Assembly (NCBI GenBank): GCA_964651325.1
Contig: CAZYXP010000010.1
Span: 1-32,345 of the forward strand
Reading direction: 5' to 3'
Length of the DNA stretch: 32,345 nt
From: JADFOB01 sp964651325
GTDB taxonomy: Bacteria > Planctomycetota > Phycisphaerae > UBA1845
In this document: in pieces, positions 16,225-24,631 of the stretch
Position numbering within the stretch: position 1 is the stretch's first letter
Layout of the letters: each line of letters starts with the position of its first letter
Made by a program: the position numbers and the translations under genes
The notes under the pieces: generated by a model
Database searches by the model: none
The model's input: only the letters and a program-made list of their open reading frames with translations
Told to the model about the DNA's origin: nothing

Positions 16225-17034
16225 TCATACAAGCGATTGAAACCCGTACAGCGCCCGGTAGATGCCGTTCATCACCGTACCGAACAAGAAATCCGTCGCC
16301 AAGATGATGATGAAGACAATTACGAACGACTCCGTGCATGCGCGGCCCACGCCCTCGGCGCCGGCGCGGCAGTGAAACCCCTTGTAGCACGCGACCATTC
16401 CTATAGCGCCGCCAAAAACCACGCTCTTGACCACGCCCACGATGACGTCAAACTTGACGAGCGCGTTGGCGATGTTGTACCAGTAGGGCGAAGAGGGAAT
16501 GCCTTTGAGCATGACCGCGACAAACCACCCCGCAAGCTGTCCGCACACATCGCAAAAAAGCGTGAGCAGCGGCGTCATGATCAAACAGGCCAGAAACCGC
16601 GGTACCACGAGCTGGCGGATCGGATCCGCCCCCATCACGCTTAGCGCGCTGATCTGTTCGGTCACTTTCATTGTGCCCAGTTCAGCGGTCAGCGCGCCAC
16701 CGATGCGGCCGGCGACCATCACGCCGGAAAGCACCGGGCCGAGTTCCTGCATCAGCGTTACCGACAGCAAAACGCCCATGTGTTGCTCAAACCCGGCGGC
16801 GTGGAGTTGGGCGTAGCTTTGATTCGCGAGCACCAACCCCACGAATGTTCCGGTGATCAGGATGACCGGGAGCGTTCGATTGCCGACTTCGTAGAACAGG
16901 GGGAGCGCCCGGACCCACATCTTCCATCGCACCAGCCCGGGGATGAGCCATCGGAGCATGTGCCAGCAAAAAATGGCAAATCGACCCGTGGCCGAAACGG
17001 ACTCAATCGTCGTGGCGCCGATCGTAGCAATCAT
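16225..17034 (-). CDS. mlaE: Lipid ABC transporter permease, MlaE family
   Basis: The membrane subunit of the Mla system, 269 residues from ATG 17034. Five or so membrane helices; the conserved MlaE core is VILITGTFVGLVLANQSY, LMQELGPVLSGVMVAGRIGG, ALTAELGTMKVTEQISAL and AIGMVACYKGFHCRAGAEGV. The upstream start at 17193 would add 53 residues with no family similarity, so it is rejected; GATGAG about 6 bases before the ATG is a weak ribosome site. First gene of mlaE-mlaF-mlaD, which would move phospholipids between inner and outer membrane. Confidence 0.94.
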   Translation of the reverse strand: MIATIGATTIESVSATGRFAIFCWHMLRWLIPGLVRWKMWVRALPLFYEVGNRTLPVILITGTFVGLVLANQSYAQLHAAGFEQHMGVLLSVTLMQELGPVLSGVMVAGRIGGALTAELGTMKVTEQISALSVMGADPIRQLVVPRFLACLIMTPLLTLFCDVCGQLAGWFVAVMLKGIPSSPYWYNIANALVKFDVIVGVVKSVVFGGAIGMVACYKGFHCRAGAEGVGRACTESFVIVFIIILATDFLFGTVMNGIYRALYGFQSLV

Positions 17035-17217
17035 GGTCAACTCATCTACGTGCGCAAGAAAAACCGCTCTTGAGAACAAAGCATAGCGACGCACTGCTAT
17101 GTATCTACCGAAGCCGACCGTGTCAAACCAACCGTGGCCCGTGATGGGGCGTGCGTGATGGAATCGGCGGTGGGCTTCATCGCACCGGGCCAAGCTCGGT
17201 TAAGGCATGCCGGGCGG

Positions 17218-17244
17218 GGTCCGCAGGTTGGCGCCAGCGGCTTG
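17218..17244. repeat. Family B palindromic repeat
   Basis: GGTCCGCAGGTTGGCGCC...CGGCTTGG, a copy of the family B element also at 9703, 20665 and 29371. A short CACCGGGC/GCTCGGT-type palindrome precedes it (about 17182-17200). It sits in the divergent gap between mlaE and the glycosyltransferase at 17327. Confidence 0.6.
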
Positions 17245-17326
17245 GCTTCGGCGTACGCGTTCCGCCGTACGTCTCGCGGATCCCGTGATTGTCAACCCCT
17301 AGCCATCGCCTATAGTTGCAGTCATC

Positions 17327-18106
17327 ATGGATTCTTCGCCGGCGGTTTCAATCGTGGTCCCTACGTTTGAGGAAGCCCCCAACATCGCGCCGCTCGTCGA
17401 ACGCATCTTTGCGGCCCTCGCCCCGACGAATATCCGGGCGGAAGTTCTGATCGTAGATGACAACTCGCGTGATGGGACGGTGGAGATTGTCGAGGAGCTG
17501 GCCACGCGGTTTCCGGTCGAAATCCTGGTGCGCCCAAAAGAGAAGGGGCTTTCCAGTGCGGTCCTGGCAGGATTCGCCGCTGCTCGATCCCCTATGCTGC
17601 TTGTTCTCGACGCCGATCTTCAACATCCGCCCGAGCTGATCCCTCAATTTGTCGGTCAACTTTGGGCTGATCAGGCGGACTTCGTAATCGGTTCACGGTA
17701 TCACCCGGACGGGAGTGTCGAGCGTAGCTGGCCGTGGTGGCGCTTGGCGGGAAGCAAGCTGGCCACCGCGCTCGCCAAGCCATTGACTCCCGTTTCCGAT
17801 CCGCTTTCCGGATTTTTTGCGTTGGCACGAGCCTCATGGCAGGGGGCGGCGGATTTGGATCCCATCGGGTACAAGATTGCGCTGGAGCTCTATGTCAAGT
17901 GTCGCTGTAGCCGCCCGGCGGAATTGCCGATCCAATTCGCCGCGCGGACGGCCGGTCGAAGCAAGCTCGGCGGGGCTGTGGTGCTGCGCTACTTGATTCA
18001 CCTTGCCAAACTCTATCGATTCCGATACCCAGGTCTATGGTGGACGGTCTGGATCGTGCTGGTGGTGGGGGTGATGGGTTCGGTGTGGATTTTGGTTGGT
18101 GCCTGA
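17327..18106 (+). CDS. Polyprenyl/dolichol-phosphate mannose synthase-like GT2
   Basis: A 259-residue GT2 enzyme that would transfer a sugar, typically mannose from GDP-mannose, to a polyprenyl phosphate at the inner face of the membrane. SIVVPTFEEAPNI (8-20), IVDDNSRDGT (42-51) and DADLQHPPE (95-103) are the Dpm1 signatures, with FVIGSRYHPDGS following. One C-terminal membrane helix (about 235-258) would anchor it. Bacterial relatives supply lipid-linked sugars to GT-C enzymes such as the one at 12786. The mannose-6-phosphate isomerase at 24632 fits a mannose route. The exact sugar is inference. No clear ribosome site is seen before the ATG. Confidence 0.88.
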   Translation: MDSSPAVSIVVPTFEEAPNIAPLVERIFAALAPTNIRAEVLIVDDNSRDGTVEIVEELATRFPVEILVRPKEKGLSSAVLAGFAAARSPMLLVLDADLQHPPELIPQFVGQLWADQADFVIGSRYHPDGSVERSWPWWRLAGSKLATALAKPLTPVSDPLSGFFALARASWQGAADLDPIGYKIALELYVKCRCSRPAELPIQFAARTAGRSKLGGAVVLRYLIHLAKLYRFRYPGLWWTVWIVLVVGVMGSVWILVGA

Positions 18107-18116
18107 ATGAATCACC

Positions 18117-18202
18117 GAGCCGCGGGCTTCAGCCCGCGCGGCCTGCGGGTTCGTGTGGGGTGCTGGGCCATGGCGCCGCGCAAGCTGAAGCATGTGGCTC
18201 GG
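18117..18202. repeat. Complete bipartite family A palindromic element
   Basis: An 86-base element with two half-sites: GAGCCGCGGGCTTCAGCC... at 18117-18143 and CGCCGCGCAAGCTGAAGC... at 18174-18202, facing opposite ways, so the ends GAGCCGC and (G)TGGCTC nearly mirror each other. Each half is also a hairpin around GGCTTCAGCC or GCAAGCTGAAGC. It starts 11 bases after the DPM1-like stop and runs into the ORF upstream of the thioesterase start, like a REP/BIME unit. Confidence 0.8.
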
Positions 18203-18254
18203 GATCGACCATGGCGCGATGAGCGCGTTCAACATGCAGGAGGCGATTTCAGAG

Positions 18255-18650
18255 ATGCCGCGAGAACCCATTGAGGCCACGAGCGAGCCGGCCATTCGAA
18301 CCGTGATGATGCCTAGCGATACGAATGCCGACGGCACGATTTTCGGGGGCGTCATTCTTTCGCTCATGGACCAGGCCGCCTACGTTGAGGCGATGCGGCA
18401 GCACCATGGTCGATATGTCACCGTGGCGTTTCGAGAGGTTGAGTTCAAGGAGCCCGTTTTTGTGGGTGACGTGTTGTCGCTCTACGCGGACACGACCAGA
18501 ATCGGAACCACGTCGATCAGCATCAAAGTTCGCGTTTGCGCGCGGCGGCGGAGCATGGCGGCGCAGCCCATCCGGGTAACCGACGGTGAGCTCGTGTTCG
18601 TCTCCGTGGACGACGAGGGTAAGCCCAAACCGTTTCCCGACGGCGGCTAG
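18255..18650 (+). CDS. Acyl-CoA thioesterase, YciA-type hotdog fold
   Basis: A 131-residue single-hotdog thioesterase that would hydrolyse acyl-CoA esters in the cytoplasm. The YciA/acyl-CoA hydrolase signature is TNADGTIFGGVILSLMDQAA, with the catalytic Asp in LMDQAA; VTVAFREVEFKEPVFVGDVL and the TSISIKV strand follow. The open frame begins at 18192, but the first codons belong to the palindromic element, so a later start is needed. AGGAGG (18238-18243) stands 11 bases before the ATG at 18255, which gives the family's usual length of about 130; ATG 18234 or 18219 are alternatives. The stop is followed closely by the DUF885 gene. Confidence 0.88.
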   Translation: MPREPIEATSEPAIRTVMMPSDTNADGTIFGGVILSLMDQAAYVEAMRQHHGRYVTVAFREVEFKEPVFVGDVLSLYADTTRIGTTSISIKVRVCARRRSMAAQPIRVTDGELVFVSVDDEGKPKPFPDGG

Positions 18651-18701
18651 TCCGTCATGGAACAGCGAGATTCAGAAATGGTTTCCCAGGAGACGACCGA
18701 C

Positions 18702-20459
18702 ATGCAACGCCGTTTTGCCACACTTGTCTTCGTAGGTGTGTCGTTCCTGGGCACTGGCGCCGCATTTCCGGCGGAGCTCGACACGGTGGCCGCGCTGGCC
18801 GACCGCTATTGGGATGCGGTGATGCAGCGCTTTCCCACGCGGGCGACGGATTCCGGCGACCACCGCTTCGACGACAAACTTGAGGATCTCAGCGACTCCG
18901 CACGCCGGCGGTGGCAAGGCACGTTAGAGGGCTTACTCAAGAAGCTACGCACGATTCCCCGAACGGGCGAGTCTGCCGAGCAGCGGTTGAACCGGACGTT
19001 GTTGAAGCGGTCGATGCGCGATTCGCTGATGAGGCTTGCGTGTCTCGGGCACTATATGCCCCTCGATCCGCTCGACGGCGCGCATATCAAGTTCCCTCTG
19101 ATTCTCGTGTCGCAACCGTTTGGCGATCGACACGACTTCGAGAACTACATTCAGCGGCTGAAGGCATTTCCCGTGCAGGTGTCGCAAATGATCGAGAACA
19201 TGCGTCGCGGCCAATCCATCGGCCTGGTCTCGCCGCGCGTGATTGTCAGGCGCGTCATTCCGCAGTTGCGGCGCCACATTGTCGCCGACGTCACGCAGAG
19301 TGAATTCCATGCGCCCTTGAAGAATATCAACGTGCTCGAAGAATCAGATCGACCGGCGATCCGTGACGGGATCGATTCGGCCATTCGTGAATTCGTGATT
19401 CCCGGATACCTGCGATTGCTGGCCTATGTTGAGGACGAAGCTCTTCCTCAATCGCGAACCACGATTGGAATCAGCGGTGTACGCAACGGCGACAAGATCT
19501 ACAACGCCCTGGCGTACTTGAACATGACGGTTCGTGTTCCGACGGACGAAATCCACCAACTCGGGTTGTCCGAAGTGGCGAGAATTCGGCTCGAAATGGC
19601 CAAGGTCAAGACCAAGATCGGTTTTGACGGCGGGCTCGATGAGTTCTTGGTGAACATGCGAGACGACCCCGCGCGGCGATTTTCCTCCCGCGAGGATTTG
19701 CTCGCCGCGGCGGACCGCATCCTCCAACGCACGCGGCAATCGGTGAAGCCACTCTTTGGCCGGCTGCCTCAATCGGACATCGTGATGAAGGAAATCGAGG
19801 CGTTTCGTGCGGCCTCGTCCCCCATGGCGTACTACGGCCCCGTACCCGCGGACGGATCGCGGCCTGGCTACTTCTACATCAACACCTACAAGCCTCAGGA
19901 CCGGCTGCGGTTTACGCTCGAGGCATTGGCCTACCACGAAAGCATTCCCGGCCATCATCTTCAAATTGCGCTGGATGTGGAGAACGAGCGCCTGCCGCGA
20001 TTCCGGCGGTTCTACGGAAACTTTACCGCCTATGTTGAAGGCTGGGCGCTCTATGCGGAAAAGCTCGGATACGAACTCGGCGGCTACACCGACCCACATC
20101 AACAATTCGGCCAACTGACGCTCGAGATGTGGCGGGCCTGCCGATTGGTCGTAGATACGGGCATCCACGCGCAAGGCTGGTCGCGGCAACAGGCCATCGC
20201 ATTTATGGCCGACAACACGTGTCTTTCGAGGCTGGATATCGAGGCGGAAGTCGATCGATACATCGATTGGCCCGGTCAGGCGTTGGCCTACAAGGTGGGC
20301 GAATTGCGGATTCTTGCGCTGCGCAAAGAGGCAGAGCAGGCGCTAGGCGAGCGTTTTTCGCTGCCGGATTTTCACGACGCCCTGCTGGGCGATGGGCCCA
20401 TGCCGATCGATTTGCTGGAGGAACGGATGCGGACGTGGATCCAAGATTCTGCGAAGTAG
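18702..20459 (+). CDS. DUF885 family metal-dependent hydrolase, exported
   Basis: A 585-residue protein of the DUF885 family, related to M3-like zinc metallopeptidases. The signal peptide (about 1-24, FATLVFVGVSFLGTGAA) sends it out of the cytoplasm. The metal-binding core is AYHESIPGHHLQIAL, with His412, Glu413 and His418/His419, followed by YVEGWALYAEKLG carrying the third ligand glutamate. Early sequence ADRYWDAVMQRFPTRATDSGDHRFDD is typical of the family. ATG 18702 is chosen because the signal peptide begins there and GGAG lies about 10 bases before it; the upstream start at 18657 adds a polar leader. It may be co-transcribed with the thioesterase 51 bases upstream. Substrate (peptide or carboxy ester) is unknown. 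Confidence 0.88.
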   Translation: MQRRFATLVFVGVSFLGTGAAFPAELDTVAALADRYWDAVMQRFPTRATDSGDHRFDDKLEDLSDSARRRWQGTLEGLLKKLRTIPRTGESAEQRLNRTLLKRSMRDSLMRLACLGHYMPLDPLDGAHIKFPLILVSQPFGDRHDFENYIQRLKAFPVQVSQMIENMRRGQSIGLVSPRVIVRRVIPQLRRHIVADVTQSEFHAPLKNINVLEESDRPAIRDGIDSAIREFVIPGYLRLLAYVEDEALPQSRTTIGISGVRNGDKIYNALAYLNMTVRVPTDEIHQLGLSEVARIRLEMAKVKTKIGFDGGLDEFLVNMRDDPARRFSSREDLLAAADRILQRTRQSVKPLFGRLPQSDIVMKEIEAFRAASSPMAYYGPVPADGSRPGYFYINTYKPQDRLRFTLEALAYHESIPGHHLQIALDVENERLPRFRRFYGNFTAYVEGWALYAEKLGYELGGYTDPHQQFGQLTLEMWRACRLVVDTGIHAQGWSRQQAIAFMADNTCLSRLDIEAEVDRYIDWPGQALAYKVGELRILALRKEAEQALGERFSLPDFHDALLGDGPMPIDLLEERMRTWIQDSAK

Positions 20460-20823
20460 AGCATGGTCGCGCAAGATTCCGCGGGCATGTGGCCCCACCC
20501 GAGCCGCGGGCTTCAGCCCGCGCGGCCATGCGGTGTCGAGCGCGGCGTTGAGTTGCGGCGGGTGTCAGGGACAAACCGGGCCCGTGACCCAATAGATGGC
20601 GGGCACTCTTTAGGGCATGCTTTTCAGAGCACCCGGCGCAAGCCCGGTGACATCCGTCGCGGAGGGTCCGCAGGCTAGCGCCAGCGGCTCTGACTCGGCG
20701 GTCCCATCGCGCCGGTAGTGTCACGGACCCTGGCAAACCTGCCTGCCCGGGCGCTTCTGGCATTAACGGGCCTTGCGGGATAGACTGACCGTCGAACATT
20801 GGCCAAACACAAAGGGCCGCCTC
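20460..20823. repeat. Repeat-rich gap: family A half-site, CACCCGGC palindrome, family B site
   Basis: The gap holds at least three palindromic repeats and no gene. A family A half, GAGCCGCGGGCTTCAGCC, is at 20501-20527; its partner half is missing. CACCCGGCGCAAGCCCGGTG at about 20632-20651 is a hairpin with a GCAA loop. A family B copy, GGTCCGCAGGCTAGCGCC, is at 20665-20693. The small ORFs across this region (for example 20463-20678) are products of the repeats. Confidence 0.7.
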
Positions 20824-22050
20824 ATGCCAACCTCGAACGCGCAGCAGGTCATCTCTCCCATCGGCGTGGACTTTCTTCGGCTCCACCTCGTGCCCGATGT
20901 GGGGGCGATTCTTGCGCGGCGGCTCCTCGACCACTTCGGTTGTCCCGCTGAGATTTTCTCGGCTTCGCACGCGGCGCTTCAGCGCGTCCAAAAGGTCGGG
21001 CCGAAAGTCGCTGATTCTATATTTGAGGGCGTTCGAAGCGACCGCGCGGCACTCGAAATCGAGCGGGCCACGGAGCTAGGCGTCCGCATCATTTGCATGG
21101 AGGATCCAGACTACCCGGCGCCGCTGAAGAACATCAGCGATCCGCCTCTGTGTGTTTTTGTACGCGGCCATTGGGAGCCGCAAGACGCCGTGGCCATCGC
21201 TATTGTTGGCACGCGCCGTTGTTCGCACTACGGGCGGGAGCAGGCGCTTCGATTCGGACGAGCGCTGAGCGCGGCCGGGTTCACCGTTGTCTCCGGCTTG
21301 GCCCGGGGAATCGACGGATTTGCCCACCGCGGGGCGTTGCAAGGCGGGGGGCGGACTGTGGCGGTGCTCGGCGGTGGGCTTGCGTCGATCTACCCTGTGG
21401 AGCACGAATCGCTCGCGGAGGAAATCGCCGGCGGGCGCGGCGCGCTGGTCACGGAATACGCGATCGACTTCGCGCCGGTTGCGGGCAATTTTCCGCAGCG
21501 CAATCGCATCATCGCCGGGTTGTCGTTGGGGGTGCTTGTCGTCGAAGCGGGTCGGCGAAGCGGTGCGTGCATCACGGCGCGGCTGGCGTCGGAATACAAC
21601 CGGGAAATCTTTGCGATTCCCGGGCGAATCGACCAACCCGAGACGACGGCGGGCACCAACGCGTTGATTCGCGATTCGCAAGCCAAGCTGGTTACCGCTA
21701 TCGACGACATTCTCGACGAGTTCGGCGAGGTCGGCGACATCATGCGCCAGGAGACGCCCGGTGGCGGTTGCGATGGGGAAGACGCCGGTGTCCGCAATGA
21801 ACAACATCCTGGCGACCAAGGTGAGAAAGAACGAGGTGGCGCTCGGCCCGCGCCGAATCCCAAACTCGCGTCGCACGAGCAAGCCGTTTATTCATCCGTG
21901 GTTGGCGGTGAGGAATTCGCCGAGCGGATTTCAAATAAGACCCACCTCTCGATGGGGCAGGTGACCTCGACGCTGACGGCGCTGCAGCTCAAGGGATTGG
22001 TTCGTGGCCTTCCCGGCGGTCGCTTCGTACCGAGAAAATCACGGAAGTAG
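20824..22050 (+). CDS. dprA: DNA processing protein DprA (Smf)
   Basis: DprA binds incoming single-stranded DNA and loads RecA during natural transformation. The 408-residue protein has an N-terminal helix-hairpin-helix/SAM part (VPDVGAILARRLLDHFG, QRVQKVGPKVADSI), then the Rossmann-like DprA core: AIVGTRRCSHYGREQA, VVSGLARGIDGFAHRGAL, VAVLGGGLASIYPVEH, FPQRNRIIAGLSLGVLVVEA and SGACITARLA. A winged-helix DprA C-terminus (ISNKTHLSMGQVTSTL, LKGLVRGLPGGRFVP) is preserved. A polar linker separates core and winged helix. The ATG at 20824 is favoured over the TTG at 20773; AAGGG lies about 10 bases before it. No other competence genes are nearby. Confidence 0.95.
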   Translation: MPTSNAQQVISPIGVDFLRLHLVPDVGAILARRLLDHFGCPAEIFSASHAALQRVQKVGPKVADSIFEGVRSDRAALEIERATELGVRIICMEDPDYPAPLKNISDPPLCVFVRGHWEPQDAVAIAIVGTRRCSHYGREQALRFGRALSAAGFTVVSGLARGIDGFAHRGALQGGGRTVAVLGGGLASIYPVEHESLAEEIAGGRGALVTEYAIDFAPVAGNFPQRNRIIAGLSLGVLVVEAGRRSGACITARLASEYNREIFAIPGRIDQPETTAGTNALIRDSQAKLVTAIDDILDEFGEVGDIMRQETPGGGCDGEDAGVRNEQHPGDQGEKERGGARPAPNPKLASHEQAVYSSVVGGEEFAERISNKTHLSMGQVTSTLTALQLKGLVRGLPGGRFVPRKSRK

Positions 22051-22080
22051 CCTGGCCATGTAGCCTGGCCGCCCTCGGCC
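22048..22080. repeat. Duplicated TAGCCTGGCC and a GGCC hairpin after dprA
   Basis: TAGCCTGGCC occurs at 22048-22057 and again at 22061-22070; the first copy contains the dprA stop. The second runs into GGCCGCCCTCGGCC (22067-22080), a perfect short hairpin. No T-run follows, so at best it is a weak terminator. Confidence 0.5.
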
Positions 22081-22135
22081 GGGATGCCGCGGGGCACGCC
22101 ATTCTCGAATTGACCAAACCACTGTTGGTTGCAGC

Positions 22136-22164
22136 GGCCTCACACTCGAGGGCGAGTGTGCTAC
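22136..22164 (-). repeat. CACACTCG palindromic repeat, copy 1
   Basis: GGCCTCACACTCGAGGGC...GTGTGCTAC is a 29-base element with arms CACACTCG/CGAGTGTG. Its reverse complement matches 31528-31556 at all but two positions, so it is a third dispersed palindrome family. It lies in the leader of the acetoacetyl-CoA synthetase gene. Confidence 0.7.
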
Positions 22165-22269
22165 ATTTCATTGCGAGCAGGCGTTTTGTTGACGATCTTC
22201 TCCCTGAACCCAACAATACCTCCGGCTCGATGGTTTGCGGGCATACAAAACTCCGTCAGGGGATTGGCA

Positions 22270-24207
22270 ATGACGACAGAACAACCGCTGTGGCGGCCCT
22301 CGGATGACCGGGCCCACGCGTCGCAGATGCACGCCTTTATGGTTCGGATGGCCGAGCAGCATGGATTTGATGCCAAATGGTCGGCCCTTCACGAATGGTC
22401 GGTCCGAGCGCCGGATCGCTTCTGGGAGGGGATGGTGCAAACGGCTCAAATCCGGATGACCGGTTCGGACGGGAAAATCTCGACGAAGTCCTCGATGTTG
22501 ACCACGAAATGGTTTCCGGAGGCCAAGCTCAATTTCGCCGAGCACTTGCTCCGGTTCGATGACGATCGGATTGCCATCCAAGCCGAAGACGAACTTGGCC
22601 GAACGCGAGCCCTGACGTTCGGCCAACTACGCGATGAGGTAGCCCGCGCGGCCACCGCCATGCGTAAGCTCGGCATCGAACCGGGAGACCGCGTCGCCGG
22701 ATTTCTCCCCAACATCCCCGAGGCCGTCGTGGCCATGTTGGCGACGGCGAGCCTCGGCGCGATCTGGTCGTCGTGCAGTCCGGATTTCGGCATCAGCGGC
22801 GTCTTCGATCGCTTCGGGCAGATTCAGCCCAAACTCCTTTTCGCGGCAGACGGCTACAGTTACAACGGCAAGCCGATCTCTTGCGTGGAGAAAATCGCCG
22901 GCATCCTTGAACGCATTGAGAGCATCAAGACCTGCGTGACGATCGACTTCGCCGAGCATGCCCCGGATTGCTCGGGAATTTCACATCATGTGCGTTGGTC
23001 TGATCTTGTCGATACCAACGGTGATTTGAGCTTCGCCGACGTGCCGTTCGACCATCCGCTCTACATTATGTATTCGTCCGGCACCACGGGCGTGCCCAAG
23101 TGCATCGTCCACGGTCACGGCGGGACGCTGCTGCAGCACATGAAGGAACTCATGCTCCACACGGATCTGCGCCGCGAGGATTCGCTTTTCTACTTTACGA
23201 CGTGCGGCTGGATGATGTGGAACTGGCTGGTCAGCGGCCTGGGCGTCGGGGCCACGATCGTGCTTTACGATGGGAGCCCGTTCCATCCCGACGGTACGCA
23301 TCTCTGGGATATGGCGCAGCGGCTGGGCGTTTCCGTGTTCGGCACGAGCCCGAAGTTCCTGTCTGCGTGCGAAAACGCGGGCATTGAGCCGGGCAAGGAG
23401 TTTGATCTTTCCAAACTGCGGGCCGTGCTCTCCACCGGCTCGCCGCTGACGGACGAAAATTTTCACTGGGTCTACGAAAACGTTAAGGCCGATCTGCAAC
23501 TGTCCAGCATCGCCGGCGGCACGGACATCATCAGTTGCTTCATGCTCGGCAACCCCATTTTGCCCGTTTACGCTGGTGAGATTCAATGCCTTGGTCTGGG
23601 GATGGATGTGCAGGCCTTCAACGACACGGGCGAACCCGTCATCGGCGAAAAAGGGGAGCTGGTCTGTTGCTCCGCGTTTCCGTCGCAGCCGACCCAGTTT
23701 TGGAACGATCCCGAAGATGCCAAGTACCGCAAGGCCTATTTCGAGCATTATCCAGGCATCTGGCGCCATGGCGATTACGTCAAGATCACGCACCACGGCG
23801 GCGTAATCGTCTACGGTCGATCCGACGCAACACTCAACCCCGGCGGCGTGCGCATCGGCACGGCAGAGATTTATCGCCAGGTTGAAGCGATGGAGGAAAT
23901 CGTCGACAGCGTCGTGGTCGGCAAACGAACGGACGACGGCGACGTCGACGTGTGCCTGTTCGTCGTGTTACGCGACGGGACGACCCTGGACGAACCGCTC
24001 GAAAAGCGCATTCGCCGCTGCATCCGCGAAGGAACCACGCCGCGCCATGTTCCCAAGCACATCCGCAGCGTATCGGCCGTGCCCTACACGATCAGCGGGA
24101 AAAAGGTGGAGTTGGCCGTTTGCCAAATGGTTCACGGAGAACACGTGGCCAACCGCGACGCCCTGACCAACCCGCAAGCCCTGGACCAATACGCGGGGAT
24201 TCTGTAG
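22270..24207 (+). CDS. aacS: Acetoacetyl-CoA synthetase
   Basis: A 645-residue cytoplasmic adenylate-forming enzyme that activates acetoacetate to acetoacetyl-CoA with ATP, for ketone-body or polyhydroxyalkanoate metabolism. MYSSGTTGVPKCIVHGHGG (YSSGTTGVPK at 268-277) is the AMP-binding P-loop; TTCGWMMWNWLVSGLGVG and SGGTDI-type (IAGGTDIISCF) motifs are those of AacS and acetyl-CoA synthetases; YGRSDATLNPGGVRIGTAEIY leads to the catalytic Lys in TISGKKVELAV (611-612). 'HGHGGTLLQHMKE' is specific for AacS over Acs. The length fits (about 650). ATG 22270 is chosen because AGGGGA lies about 8 bases before it and the family begins there; the frame is open upstream to 22129 but that region holds the CACACTCG repeat. 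Confidence 0.95.
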   Translation: MTTEQPLWRPSDDRAHASQMHAFMVRMAEQHGFDAKWSALHEWSVRAPDRFWEGMVQTAQIRMTGSDGKISTKSSMLTTKWFPEAKLNFAEHLLRFDDDRIAIQAEDELGRTRALTFGQLRDEVARAATAMRKLGIEPGDRVAGFLPNIPEAVVAMLATASLGAIWSSCSPDFGISGVFDRFGQIQPKLLFAADGYSYNGKPISCVEKIAGILERIESIKTCVTIDFAEHAPDCSGISHHVRWSDLVDTNGDLSFADVPFDHPLYIMYSSGTTGVPKCIVHGHGGTLLQHMKELMLHTDLRREDSLFYFTTCGWMMWNWLVSGLGVGATIVLYDGSPFHPDGTHLWDMAQRLGVSVFGTSPKFLSACENAGIEPGKEFDLSKLRAVLSTGSPLTDENFHWVYENVKADLQLSSIAGGTDIISCFMLGNPILPVYAGEIQCLGLGMDVQAFNDTGEPVIGEKGELVCCSAFPSQPTQFWNDPEDAKYRKAYFEHYPGIWRHGDYVKITHHGGVIVYGRSDATLNPGGVRIGTAEIYRQVEAMEEIVDSVVVGKRTDDGDVDVCLFVVLRDGTTLDEPLEKRIRRCIREGTTPRHVPKHIRSVSAVPYTISGKKVELAVCQMVHGEHVANRDALTNPQALDQYAGIL

Positions 24208-24631
24208 CGGCGGGCGGCCAACTACCAGCAGTCTCTAACCGGGTCTGTGACAATTCCGGCGGCTGCAGCGCCGCTCTTTCCTGCAGCCTGCAGGGCTGCG
24301 CTACAGTAACCGTGGGTCCGCTGAGCGCTTGGTCGCGTCCATTTCGCAGAGAAGACGCACCCCTACAGGGTCGGGCGGGTTGGGGGCGGCGTGATCCGGG
24401 GGCGGCGCTACGCTTGCCCCCGGCTACTTTAGAACAGGCCTTCAGCCTGCGCGCCAACCTTCTTAAGCAGGCCTTCAGCCTGCAACGCCAACACGCTTGG
24501 GCAGCCCTTCAGCCTGCCATCGCAGCCGCCGAATCTCGCCGAATCTCACGGACTCCGTTCGGACGCTCCCGCATTTGCCAGCCGGAGCCCATCCCATGTA
24601 GAATAATCCGATCAACCGGAGTCAATCGAGC
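24208..24631. repeat. Repeat-rich gap with three CAGGC-TTCA-GCCTG units
   Basis: This 424-base gap has no gene. Three copies of CAGGCCTTCAGCCTG or CAGCCCTTCAGCCTG start at 24435, 24468 and 24502, a 33-34-base period; each is a 5-base-pair hairpin around the same TTCA core as family A. A related GC palindrome, CCTGCAGCCTGCAGGGC, is at about 24284-24300. The units are too few and too uneven for a CRISPR array. Confidence 0.65.

Noticed and set aside
14351..16644. Plus-strand ORFs of 282 and 268 codons over mlaD, mlaF and mlaE
   Set aside because: They are opposite strongly identified Mla genes and show only shadow composition.
20463..20678. Small ORF of 71 codons in the gap after the DUF885 gene
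   Set aside because: Its beginning is encoded by a palindromic repeat (SRGLQPARP-type peptide that recurs wherever the repeat occurs).
24435..24516. Possible CRISPR array
   Set aside because: Only three imperfect 15-base units with uneven 18-19-base gaps, each a member of the dispersed palindrome family; no cas genes.
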